Shown here: piece after piece, positions 41,341-49,072 of the stretch
Position numbering within the stretch: the stretch's first letter is position 1
How the letters are laid out: each line of letters begins with the position of its first letter
NCBI RefSeq assembly: GCF_000620125.1
Contig: NZ_JHVL01000023.1
Span: 1-55,385 of the forward strand
Direction of reading: 5' to 3'
Length of the DNA stretch: 55,385 nucleotides
From: Clostridiisalibacter paucivorans DSM 22131
GTDB lineage: Bacteria > Bacillota > Clostridia > Tissierellales > Clostridiisalibacteraceae
Made by a program: the position numbers and the translations under genes
Notes under the pieces: model-generated
Databases searched by the model: none
The model's input: only the letters and a program-made list of their open reading frames with translations
Told to the model about the DNA's origin: nothing

Positions 41341-43407
41341 ATCTTCCCTCGTTTTCGTCTCTGCTATAATCTTTTCACTCAATTGTGGAGGAACTTCTTC
41401 ATACCTAGCAAAATTCATCGTAAAATTTCCCCTTGCTTGGGTCATAGATTTTAAATCTATTGCGTATTTAAACATTTCAGCTTGAGGAGCCTCTGCTATA
41501 ACTAATTGACTACCATCTTTTTGCTGTTCCATGCCCAATATTCTTCCCCTTCGTTTATTCATATCCCCCATAATATCTCCCATGTATTCATCGGGTATAT
41601 TTATCTCTACCTTCATTATAGGTTCCAATAATACAGGTCTGGCAGCCTCAATCCCCTTTTTAAATGCCAATGATGCAGCTATTTTAAATGCCATCTCATT
41701 GGAATCCACAGGGTGGAATGAACCATCAAACAATGTGGCCTTTATATTTACCACAGGATATCCCGCCAATACTCCTTTAGAAATAGATTCTCTTAGTCCC
41801 TTTTCTACAGCAGGGATATACTGTTTAGGCACAGCTCCACCAAATATCTCTTCGTCAAACTCAAATTCCTCTGTAGAAGGTTCAAATCTTATATGAACAT
41901 CTCCATACTGTCCTGCACCTCCAGATTGTTTCTTATGTTTACCTTGTACACTGGACGTATCTTTAATAGTCTCTCTATATGCAATTATTGGATCTGAAAG
42001 TTCAACCTCAACTCCAAATCCGTTTTTAAGTTTACTTGTTATAACATCTAGCTGGGTCTTTCCTTGACCTCCTATCAACAATTGTTTAGTTTCATTATTT
42101 CTTTCTGCTTTAAAGGTCTGATCTTCATCGATAAGTTTATGCAATGCCGAACTAATTTTTTCCTCATCGGCCTTACTCTTAGGCTCCACAGCCATATATA
42201 GTGTTGGTTCAGGAAACTCTATACCTTCATATTTTATTGGATTGTCTTTATCACATAATGTATCTCCAGTAAAGGTAGTCGTAAGTTTAGAAACGGCCCC
42301 TATATCTCCAGCTTTAATTTCCGATACTTCTATCTGTTCTTTTCCCCTTAATGAAAATAAATTACCTATCTTCTCTTTAGCATCCCTATTTACATTTAAT
42401 ACCTCGTCATCCTTTTTAATTACACCAGATTGGACCTTAAACAGAGATATCTTCCCAACATATGGGTCGGCTATAGTCTTAAATACTATGGCTGAAAATG
42501 GATCTTTTTCATCTAGATTTCTTTCTATTGGTTCCTCTGTATCGGGATCGATTCCTATAATAGTCTCTACATCCTTGGGAGATGGCAAATAATCCCAAAG
42601 CATGTCTAATAGTGTATGGAGTCCTACATTTTTAGTAGCAGCACCACATAATACAGGAATCAACTTTCCTTCTATTACACCTTTCCTCAAGCCAGTATGG
42701 ATTTCTTCTTCTGTAAATTCCTCGCCTTCAAAATATTTTTCTAAAAGCTCTTCATCACTTTCAGCTACAGATTCTATAAGCATTTCTCTAAATTGGCCCA
42801 TCTTGACTTCCTTTTCAGGCCATACCTCTGCATCCTTACAAGTCTTTCCATCATATATTCTAGCTTTCATATCCACTATATTAACAAATCCCTTAAAATC
42901 CCCCTCTTTTCCAATGGGAATATGAAATGGAATAACCATCTTTCCAAATTTTTCTCTAAGTTCAGTCACTAATTTATCAAAGTTAACGTTTTCTTTATCC
43001 ATTTTATTTACAAGGATAAAAGTAGGTAGATTTCTTTTTCTAGTATAGTTCCAAGCCTTTTCTGTACCCACTTCTATACCTGAAGATGCATCTACTAATA
43101 TTACAGCACCATTAGCTACCCTCAGTGCACTATTTACTTCACCTATAAAATCAAAATAACCAGGAGTATCAAAAATATTGTATTTATGATCGTGCCATTC
43201 TATTGGAATTAAAGAAGTATTTATGGAAAACTGTCTATCCTTTTCTTCTTTATTATAATCAGACACTGTGTTTCCATCTTCTACTGTACCAGCTCTTTTC
43301 AAAAGCTTTGCTGTAAATAACATAGCCTCTGTTATTGTAGTTTTACCACTTCCACCATGCCCTAATAGAGCAATATTCCTTATTTTGTCTACATCATAGC
43401 TTTTCAT
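41335..43407 (-). CDS. EF-G paralogue (translation factor GTPase, FusA2-like)
   Basis: The 690-residue protein has the full EF-G domain series but with P-loop GHGGSGKTT in place of GHIDAGKTT, DTPGYFDFIGEV as switch II, NKMDKEN as the G4 motif, and a C-terminal region ending MTQARGNFTMNFARYEEVP. These are features of the secondary EF-G group, whose role is unclear (ribosome rescue, recycling or stress are proposed). It is not beside rpsL/rpsG/tuf, which also argues against it being the main EF-G. ATG 43407 has GGGGGAG five bases upstream. Its stop lies in repeat copy C. Confidence 0.88.
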   Translation of the reverse strand: MKSYDVDKIRNIALLGHGGSGKTTITEAMLFTAKLLKRAGTVEDGNTVSDYNKEEKDRQFSINTSLIPIEWHDHKYNIFDTPGYFDFIGEVNSALRVANGAVILVDASSGIEVGTEKAWNYTRKRNLPTFILVNKMDKENVNFDKLVTELREKFGKMVIPFHIPIGKEGDFKGFVNIVDMKARIYDGKTCKDAEVWPEKEVKMGQFREMLIESVAESDEELLEKYFEGEEFTEEEIHTGLRKGVIEGKLIPVLCGAATKNVGLHTLLDMLWDYLPSPKDVETIIGIDPDTEEPIERNLDEKDPFSAIVFKTIADPYVGKISLFKVQSGVIKKDDEVLNVNRDAKEKIGNLFSLRGKEQIEVSEIKAGDIGAVSKLTTTFTGDTLCDKDNPIKYEGIEFPEPTLYMAVEPKSKADEEKISSALHKLIDEDQTFKAERNNETKQLLIGGQGKTQLDVITSKLKNGFGVEVELSDPIIAYRETIKDTSSVQGKHKKQSGGAGQYGDVHIRFEPSTEEFEFDEEIFGGAVPKQYIPAVEKGLRESISKGVLAGYPVVNIKATLFDGSFHPVDSNEMAFKIAASLAFKKGIEAARPVLLEPIMKVEINIPDEYMGDIMGDMNKRRGRILGMEQQKDGSQLVIAEAPQAEMFKYAIDLKSMTQARGNFTMNFARYEEVPPQLSEKIIAETKTREDS

Positions 43408-43619
43408 ATATACTCCCCCTTGATAGCATTTATTTTTTACAGAAATGTTAATGCTTAAATTCAAAAAGTCTTAAAATTAAAACTTTTTACTATTATTCTG
43501 ATTATTATTAATATTCTACAATAGTGCTTAAATTCCTTTTATAAAATTATTTTTCTTTAAATTATTTATAATTTAATTCTATGCTAAAGACAGATTAAAT
43601 ATTAAAAAGTATAAAAAAA

Positions 43620-43744
43620 GTTAGTAGTCCGTAGTAGGTAGTTCGTAGTCCAATTATGAAATCCATAAGGATTTCTACCATCAACTACTAACTTTTACCT
43701 ACTAACTACTAACTAATACCTACTAACTACTAACTAATACCTAT
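43620..43744. repeat. TAG-rich palindromic repeat, copy D, with tandem 21-base units
   Basis: Left arm GTTAGTAGTCCGTAGTAGG, inner hairpin GAAATCC-ATAA-GGATTTC, and a long right arm of CTACTAAC units. The right arm contains a 21-base unit beginning CTACTAACTACTAACTAATA twice in tandem, suggesting slippage growth. It lies 24 bases beyond the stop codon of the patatin gene. Confidence 0.9.
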
Positions 43745-43767
43745 CTCTCACAAAACTAGTATCCGTC

Positions 43768-44619
43768 CTATTTTTCCATCCAATCTTTTATTTCATTAAA
43801 ATACCTATCTCCATCCTTATAGCCCTGATCATATAATTCTTCAAGTTTTCTTACATCTCTCTCTGCCCTTTTAACATTCACAGGTGATTCTGGCTGTATT
43901 ACAAAAACTTTACCTGACTGTTCTAATTCTTCGATATAGTCCAATGTGTCATTATAATTTTTGTATCTATTAAGCATTGCATTTACTAAACTTTCGTAAT
44001 CCTTGTATATACCTTTAGCTAGCCTTCTAAATTTAAAGGGTTTTTTTCTATATCCACGATTACGGGTCATTATAATAACATTCTTTTCATTTCCATCATC
44101 TATAGATTTCTTTATTGGAATAGAATCTGCAATACCTCCATCTAATAAATATCTACCATCAAATTCAACAATAGAATTCAAAAAAGGTAAGCTACTAGAG
44201 GCCTTTGTAGCCTCTAATATATTTTTACAGTTTTTATTGTCATAATATACAGCCCGTCCCCTTTCACAGTCTGTACAACATACTACAAATTTCTCTTTTG
44301 CATTATTAAAAGTTTCAAAATCAAAGGGATTAAGTTCATTAGTAATATCTTCAAAAAGAAAATCTAACCCAAATACATCCTCCCTCTTAAAGATATTAGT
44401 AAAATTTATATATCTAGAATCATTGGCAAATCTTATATTGACTTCTTTACTCCGTCTTTTTTGCCTAGATATGTAATTAAGGCCATTGCAAGCCCCTGCC
44501 GAAACACCTATCACATAAGGGAAAATAAGTCCTTTTTCTAAAAAACAATCTAATACTCCTGAAGTATAAAGACCCCTCATACCTCCACCTTCTAAAACCA
44601 AACCTATATTATCTGCCAT
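43768..44619 (-). CDS. Patatin-like phospholipase
   Basis: The 283-residue protein is a serine-aspartate dyad hydrolase: oxyanion loop LEGGGMRGLYTSGVLD, nucleophile elbow GVSAG and the Asp in LLDGGIAD. It should hydrolyse lipids or acyl esters, probably in the cytoplasm since no signal peptide is seen. ATG 44619 has GAGGTG six bases upstream; a GTG nine bases earlier overlaps that site. It is a single gene flanked by repeat copy D and the small coiled-coil gene. Confidence 0.92.
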   Translation of the reverse strand: MADNIGLVLEGGGMRGLYTSGVLDCFLEKGLIFPYVIGVSAGACNGLNYISRQKRRSKEVNIRFANDSRYINFTNIFKREDVFGLDFLFEDITNELNPFDFETFNNAKEKFVVCCTDCERGRAVYYDNKNCKNILEATKASSSLPFLNSIVEFDGRYLLDGGIADSIPIKKSIDDGNEKNVIIMTRNRGYRKKPFKFRRLAKGIYKDYESLVNAMLNRYKNYNDTLDYIEELEQSGKVFVIQPESPVNVKRAERDVRKLEELYDQGYKDGDRYFNEIKDWMEK

Positions 44620-44696
44620 AATATTCACCTCAAATACATTATAACAAATTATGGGAACTTTTTTGTACGTGAGATTTCATATCTCTATTCTTTTCG

Positions 44697-44960
44697 CTAT
44701 ATAGCTTGTTTCTTTAATTTTCTTATAGCAATTTCATGTTCCCCTGTTATTTCTTCAAGTACATCTATGCTACCTTTAATATATTTAACATTTTTAGATA
44801 CATTCTCAATTAAAACAGTATTTTTATCAACTTTGTTTTCCACTCTTTCAACTTTAGAATCTATTCCTTTTATTCCTGATTTCATATCTGTTATTTCCGT
44901 CTTTATTCCTGTCATTTCTTCCTTCATTTCTATTAATAATTGTAAAATTTGATTTCCCAT
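44697..44960 (-). CDS. Small coiled-coil protein of unknown function
   Basis: The 87-residue protein is almost wholly a heptad-like helix with regular hydrophobic spacing (MGNQILQLLIEMKEEMTGIKTEITDM, then VERVENKVDKNTVLIENVSKNVKYIKGSIDVLEE). Similar short proteins occur widely in clostridia without known function. GGAGG lies eight bases before the ATG, so it is expressed. No partner can be named from context. Confidence 0.75.
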   Translation of the reverse strand: MGNQILQLLIEMKEEMTGIKTEITDMKSGIKGIDSKVERVENKVDKNTVLIENVSKNVKYIKGSIDVLEEITGEHEIAIRKLKKQAI

Positions 44961-45056
44961 AAATCAAACCTCCTCAATTATTATTATATTTCCTTTTATT
45001 TTATTTATCAACTAAATACAAAATATTTCATATAATTGGTTAAGACATGACCATCT

Positions 45057-45317
45057 TTAATTACATCCACATATATTTGATATCTTTATATCTATTGTAA
45101 AGCTACATATATCATCCATAGTATAGTATATATCTGATATAAGAGTGAAAATCCTATCCCTTTCTCCCCTAATAGTTGTGGACAATATATCTACATTGTA
45201 CTCTAGTCCAGATTGCTCTACTATATTGAGCACTTTATCCACATCCCCTATATAATTATCACTCTTTATAGGAGTAAAGGCTATTTGGCAAGATGCTATT
45301 TTTGCCATAGGGCACAT
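45057..45317 (-). CDS. MTH1187/YkoF-type thiamine-binding protein, second copy
   Basis: The 86-residue protein has the ferredoxin-like pattern of the MTH1187/YkoF family (MAKIASCQIAFTPIKSDNYIGDVDKVLNIVEQSGLEYNVDILSTTIRG). Members bind thiamine or its pyrimidine part. Its ATG lies inside the end of the methyltransferase gene (22-base overlap) with AGGTGG six bases upstream. It is the last gene of the TPP-riboswitch operon, whose first gene is another family member with a different sequence. Confidence 0.82.
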   Translation of the reverse strand: MCPMAKIASCQIAFTPIKSDNYIGDVDKVLNIVEQSGLEYNVDILSTTIRGERDRIFTLISDIYYTMDDICSFTIDIKISNICGCN

Positions 45318-45967
45318 ATATATCCACCTCTTTCTGTCTTAGACAGCTCCCGTTCATTATCTAAATTTATATCATTTTCATCAGCATCTGGAGGTATAAA
45401 TAAACATTCGCCAGTATCCACAAGATAATTTGTTTTTAACGATTTAAGGTCTTGTAAGTCTTTAAAATAGGCATATTTAAATACTGTATTTTCTCTAAAT
45501 TCTTTAGTTATATAGAGCTCTCCCCATTTACTGTCTTTATTTATTGTTCCAACAAGTATTTCTCCACCCTTTTTAGTAACTCTAAAAAGCTCGTCTATAG
45601 CCTTTTCTGGTTTTTGTATAAATTCAAATGCTGCCATTGAAAATACTGCATCAAAAGATTCATTGCTAAAATCTAGATCGTATATATCCATCTTATAAAA
45701 TTTTATATCGAACCCTTCATTTTCCGCCTTCATCCTTGCCTCTTTTAGCATTTCTTCTGATATGTCTATTCCTACAACTTCATATCCCATCTTAGCCAAT
45801 TTTATACTAAAATTACCAGTACCACATCCTACATCTAATATCTTTTTCACTTTATCCCCATTAAAAAGATTAAATGCACATTCTGTCTCTACTTTATCCA
45901 CAAAATCTCCAAACTTTGTGGAATACCACTGGTCATAGTTTTTAGCTTCTTTATCAAATATGGCCAC
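45296..45967 (-). CDS. SAM-dependent methyltransferase (class I) within the thiamine-uptake operon
   Basis: The 223-residue protein has the Rossmann motif ILDVGCGTGNFSIKLAKMGYEVVGIDIS (motif I and the acidic end of strand 2), FDAVFSMAAFEFIQKPEKAIDELFRVTKKGGEILVGT and a hydrophilic C-terminal part. The substrate is unknown; similar proteins range from ubiquinone/UbiE-like to small-molecule methyltransferases. GTG start at 45967 with AAGGGAAG upstream. It sits between thiZ and the second thiamine-binding protein, overlapping the latter, so it is probably TPP-regulated. Confidence 0.85.
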   Translation of the reverse strand: MAIFDKEAKNYDQWYSTKFGDFVDKVETECAFNLFNGDKVKKILDVGCGTGNFSIKLAKMGYEVVGIDISEEMLKEARMKAENEGFDIKFYKMDIYDLDFSNESFDAVFSMAAFEFIQKPEKAIDELFRVTKKGGEILVGTINKDSKWGELYITKEFRENTVFKYAYFKDLQDLKSLKTNYLVDTGECLFIPPDADENDINLDNERELSKTERGGYICALWQK

Positions 45968-45993
45968 TTAATCACTTCCCTTCAATCTACTGA

Positions 45994-46752
45994 CTAATCT
46001 AATTTTTCTATAATATGTTTCTTTATATTATTAAACTCAACTGAAGTAGTTATATCTCTATTTCTTGGTCTTGGCAATTTTATATCTAGCTCCTCTTTGA
46101 TTTTTGCTGGTCTGTCAGACAATATATATATTCTATCAGACAGTAATATGGCCTCTTCTATATCATGGGTTATAAATAATATTGATACATCTAAGGTATT
46201 TAATATATCCATCAACCAATAATGCATTTTTGACCTAGTTATGGCATCGAGCCCACCAAAGGGTTCATCTAATAGGATTATATCCCTAGAAAACATATAT
46301 GTCCTCATAAGTGCAGCCCTCTGCCTCATGCCTCCTGATAATTGAAATGGGTATTTATGTTGAAATCCATCAATTCCAAATAGTTCAAAATATTTTTCTG
46401 CCTTTTCCCTGGCTTTTTCTTTAGACATGCCCTTTATAACAAGGGGAATTGCCACATTATCTATTATTTTCTTCCACGGTAATAGGAGGTCTTTCTGATA
46501 CATATAGCTAACTCGACCAGTTTTTCCTGTATAATCCTCTCCTTCAATCATTACTTTACCTGTATCAGGAGAGATAAGGCCTGATATTATATTGAACAAA
46601 GTACTCTTTCCACTACCACTGGGCCCCAATATGGACACAAATTCCCTATCTTTTAAATTCAATGATATATCTGATAAAACAGCAGTTTCTTCAAAGTCCT
46701 TTTTTATTCCACAAATATCAAGTTTTTTATTATTATTCAGGCAAATATTCAT
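45994..46752 (-). CDS. thiZ: ABC transporter ATP-binding protein (ThiZ-type)
   Basis: A 252-residue ATPase of the nitrate/sulfonate/taurine and pyrimidine group. It has Walker A GPSGSGKST, Q-loop SYMYQKDLLLPWKKIIDNVAIPL, signature LSGGMRQR, Walker B IILLDEPFGGLDAITR and the switch His in FITHDIEEA. It would power uptake of the ligand of the ThiY-like lipoprotein. The start overlaps the lipoprotein gene; ATG 46752 is preferred, with no strong ribosome site, so translation is probably coupled. An ATG at 46782 is an alternative. Confidence 0.9.
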   Translation of the reverse strand: MNICLNNNKKLDICGIKKDFEETAVLSDISLNLKDREFVSILGPSGSGKSTLFNIISGLISPDTGKVMIEGEDYTGKTGRVSYMYQKDLLLPWKKIIDNVAIPLVIKGMSKEKAREKAEKYFELFGIDGFQHKYPFQLSGGMRQRAALMRTYMFSRDIILLDEPFGGLDAITRSKMHYWLMDILNTLDVSILFITHDIEEAILLSDRIYILSDRPAKIKEELDIKLPRPRNRDITTSVEFNNIKKHIIEKLD

Positions 46753-47752
46753 TTGTAAAGGCTTCTTTTGCATCCAATTCATTTTCTATTAAACCTCTTT
46801 CAAGCATCCAGTTTGAATAATTTTCCCATCTATCTAGACTCATTTCTCCCCATCTATCCACATCGGCCTTGTATTCCTTAGCCAAATATTTTTGACTTGC
46901 TACAGCAAGTTCCTTATCTATTTCTGGTGATGCCTTTAATAAAGATTGTACTGCATCCTCTGGGCTTTCTATTGCATATTCATATCCCTTTCTAGTTGCA
47001 TTCAAAAATTTCTTTGTCAATTCAGGGTTTTCTTGTATATAGTCCTCTTTAGCAATAATTACAGGTGTATAAAAATCTAAATCTGGTTCCACTTCTTGAA
47101 GTTTTATGAAATTAATAGGGTAATCCTTAAGTTCTGAAGCTACGCCATCCCATCCATAATATATCCAAGTAAAATCTACATGGTCTTTAACTGATGTAAA
47201 GAAGTCTAATTCTCCTATATTGACAGTCTCTACCTTAGAAAAATCTCCATCTTCTTTTTCCATAACTGCCTTTATCATGGCTTCCTCCATAGGAGAACCC
47301 CAGCCACCATATTTTTTTCCTTCAAAATCTTTACCGGTCTCAATACCCTTTTCAACAGGAGATGCAAACCCTGATGTATTATGCTGAATTATAGCGGCTA
47401 TAGCCTTTATAGGTAATGGATTCTCTGCTGTCCTCGCGTATGTAACCTGTTCTTGATAGCTTATTCCAAAATCACCCTTGCCAGCAGCTATAGGCTCAGC
47501 ACTGCCTCCCCCTGTAGGTTGTATGATTTCAACTTCTAATCCTTCTTCTTCATAAAATCCCTTGTCTTTGGCCACGTATATACCCGTATGATTAGTATTA
47601 GGATACCAATCTAAAAGCACTTGTACCTTTGTAAGCTCTTCACTATTACCAGTTGGTGCTTCATCTTCCTGCTGTTGATCAGTAGCACCACAACCAATAG
47701 TAGGTAATACTGTCAATGTAACTACCAATAATAATATCAATACTCTTTTCAT
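46733..47752 (-). CDS. thiY: ABC transporter substrate-binding lipoprotein for a thiamine pyrimidine precursor (ThiY-type)
   Basis: The 339-residue lipoprotein has a lipobox (PTIGC, Cys21) and an NMT1/THI5-like fold. Its signature LDWYPNTNHTGIYVAKDKGFYEEEGLEVEI is close to ThiY, which binds formyl-aminopyrimidine. Further segments are GKGDFGISYQEQVTYARTAENPLPIKAIAAIIQHNTSGF and WTSIYYGWDG-like WIYYGWDG. Regulation by a TPP riboswitch supports a thiamine role. ATG 47752 has GGGGAG seven bases upstream. Confidence 0.92.
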   Translation of the reverse strand: MKRVLILLLVVTLTVLPTIGCGATDQQQEDEAPTGNSEELTKVQVLLDWYPNTNHTGIYVAKDKGFYEEEGLEVEIIQPTGGGSAEPIAAGKGDFGISYQEQVTYARTAENPLPIKAIAAIIQHNTSGFASPVEKGIETGKDFEGKKYGGWGSPMEEAMIKAVMEKEDGDFSKVETVNIGELDFFTSVKDHVDFTWIYYGWDGVASELKDYPINFIKLQEVEPDLDFYTPVIIAKEDYIQENPELTKKFLNATRKGYEYAIESPEDAVQSLLKASPEIDKELAVASQKYLAKEYKADVDRWGEMSLDRWENYSNWMLERGLIENELDAKEAFTNEYLPE

Positions 47753-47764
47753 TTTCAATCTCCC

Positions 47765-48538
47765 CTAACCTTTATTATTAATTTCTTGTTTCCAAGGCAT
47801 AGCTATATATTCTATCAATGATATAACCTTGAAAACAGTAATACTCAATATTACTATTATAACTATGGCAGCAAAAAATTTATCTAATGCAAAGGAATTT
47901 TTTACCCTTATCATATATACCCCTATACCAGTCTTGCCTCCTAGCCACTCTCCTATAACAGCGCCCATTATACTATATGTAGCAGCTATCCTAAGTCCTG
48001 AAAAGAAGCTCACTATAGCCCCTGGGAATTTTACCATTTTAAATATTTGAATTTTACTTGCCCCCATGGATTTTAATAAATTTATCATATCCTCATCCAC
48101 AGATTCCAAACCTTGAAGCATACTAACTATTATGGGAAAAAAGCATACTAATACTACTACAATTATCTTAGGCAATTTACCAAATCCAAACCACAATATA
48201 AACAATGGAGCCAAGGCTATTATAGGTATGGTCTGTGATATCACTAAAAGGGGGTATAGTGCCCTTTTAACAATCCTTACATTGTCCATAATTATAGCTA
48301 AAACCATGGCAAATACTATGGATATAAAAAAACCCAATAAGGCTTCATATACTGTTGTAAATATATGGATTTTTATTTCTGGCAATATTTCTATCAATGT
48401 AATAAATATATCCTTAGGGGTAGGCAATATATATCTAGCTATAATCCCCTTGTCCACTATTAACTGCCATATTAGTAATAGAAATGCAAAAAATACAACA
48501 GGTATAGCTCTACTTTCTGTATTTACCAACCTTCTCAT
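47765..48538 (-). CDS. thiX: ABC transporter permease (ThiX-type)
   Basis: The 257-residue inner-membrane permease has about six membrane segments and the binding-protein-dependent EAA-type motif LLKSMGASKIQIFKMVKFPGAIVSFFSGLRIAATYSIMGAVIGEW, typical of the SsuC/TauC/ThiX group. It overlaps the end of the first thiamine-binding gene by 29 bases and precedes thiY by 12. Its product should transport the ligand of ThiY. Confidence 0.91.
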   Translation of the reverse strand: MRRLVNTESRAIPVVFFAFLLLIWQLIVDKGIIARYILPTPKDIFITLIEILPEIKIHIFTTVYEALLGFFISIVFAMVLAIIMDNVRIVKRALYPLLVISQTIPIIALAPLFILWFGFGKLPKIIVVVLVCFFPIIVSMLQGLESVDEDMINLLKSMGASKIQIFKMVKFPGAIVSFFSGLRIAATYSIMGAVIGEWLGGKTGIGVYMIRVKNSFALDKFFAAIVIIVILSITVFKVISLIEYIAMPWKQEINNKG

Positions 48539-48800
48539 TCATAGTCACACCTTCAGATTTGTAATCAATTTTGACAACCGATAATACCCTATTTGCCCCT
48601 TCATTTATACATATATCTTGGGCCCTTTTTACCACATCTAGTAACTCATCTAATTCTCCCTCCATGGTAGTTTCCATTGGACCAACCTCATATTTTATCC
48701 CAGTAGATGATATATATGCTATAACCTTGTCCACCACATCATAAATCTTGGACTCTTTAACGCTGGGTATGATTTGAAGACTTACATTAATATTTGACAT
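48510..48800 (-). CDS. MTH1187/YkoF-type thiamine-binding protein, first copy
   Basis: The 96-residue protein (MSNINVSLQIIPSVKESKIYDVVDKVIAYISSTGIKYEVGPMETTMEGELDELLDVVKRAQ) has the MTH1187/YkoF ferredoxin-like fold, in which Glu and Thr residues around the dimer interface bind thiamine or its pyrimidine. It is the first gene after the TPP riboswitch, with AAAGGGAG about eight bases before the ATG. It shares the fold, but little sequence, with the copy at the end of the operon. Confidence 0.87.
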   Translation of the reverse strand: MSNINVSLQIIPSVKESKIYDVVDKVIAYISSTGIKYEVGPMETTMEGELDELLDVVKRAQDICINEGANRVLSVVKIDYKSEGVTMNEKVGKYRK

Positions 48801-48828
48801 TTTTTCATCTCCCTTTATATTTTAAAAA

Positions 48829-48990
48829 ATAAAACCCTCTATCCTGAAATTAGGATAAAGGGTTTATATACAACCGTATGCAGAATTAGATATTTCCCTC
48901 CGCTGGCATTACCCAGTTCAGGTTTCGTGGGTCGAGACATGTAGCCTCCTCTCAGCCAAATTACTTCAGCTCCCCCTTTTCCTATATTAC
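48829..48990 (-). promoter_or_regulatory. TPP riboswitch with terminator, controlling the thiamine-precursor uptake operon
   Basis: The minus strand has the THI-box elements GGGGGAGCTGAAG, GGCTGAGAGG, ACCTGAACTGGGTAATGCC and AGCGGAGGGA (about 48894-48978) in canonical order. It is followed by a terminator (48831-48865: AAACCCTTTATCCT paired with AGGATAGAGGGTTTT and a T-run). TPP binding should favour termination. Confidence 0.96.
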
Positions 48991-48996
48991 ATCTAC

Positions 48997-49025
48997 ATTC
49001 TAATACAACTACAAATATATGTCAA
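48997..49025 (-). promoter_or_regulatory. Promoter of the TPP-riboswitch operon
   Basis: TTGACA (49020-49025) and TAGAAT (48997-49002) on the minus strand are separated by 17 bases, placing the start near 48990, immediately before the riboswitch. Confidence 0.8.
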
Positions 49026-49072
49026 TCACCTATCTAAAAAAACTATAAACTCCTACCTATCTACCAACTACA

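Noticed and set aside
43620-43744. CRISPR array in the TAG-rich repeats
   Set aside because: Units are palindromic, have no unique spacers of regular size and are scattered singly between genes; no cas genes are present.
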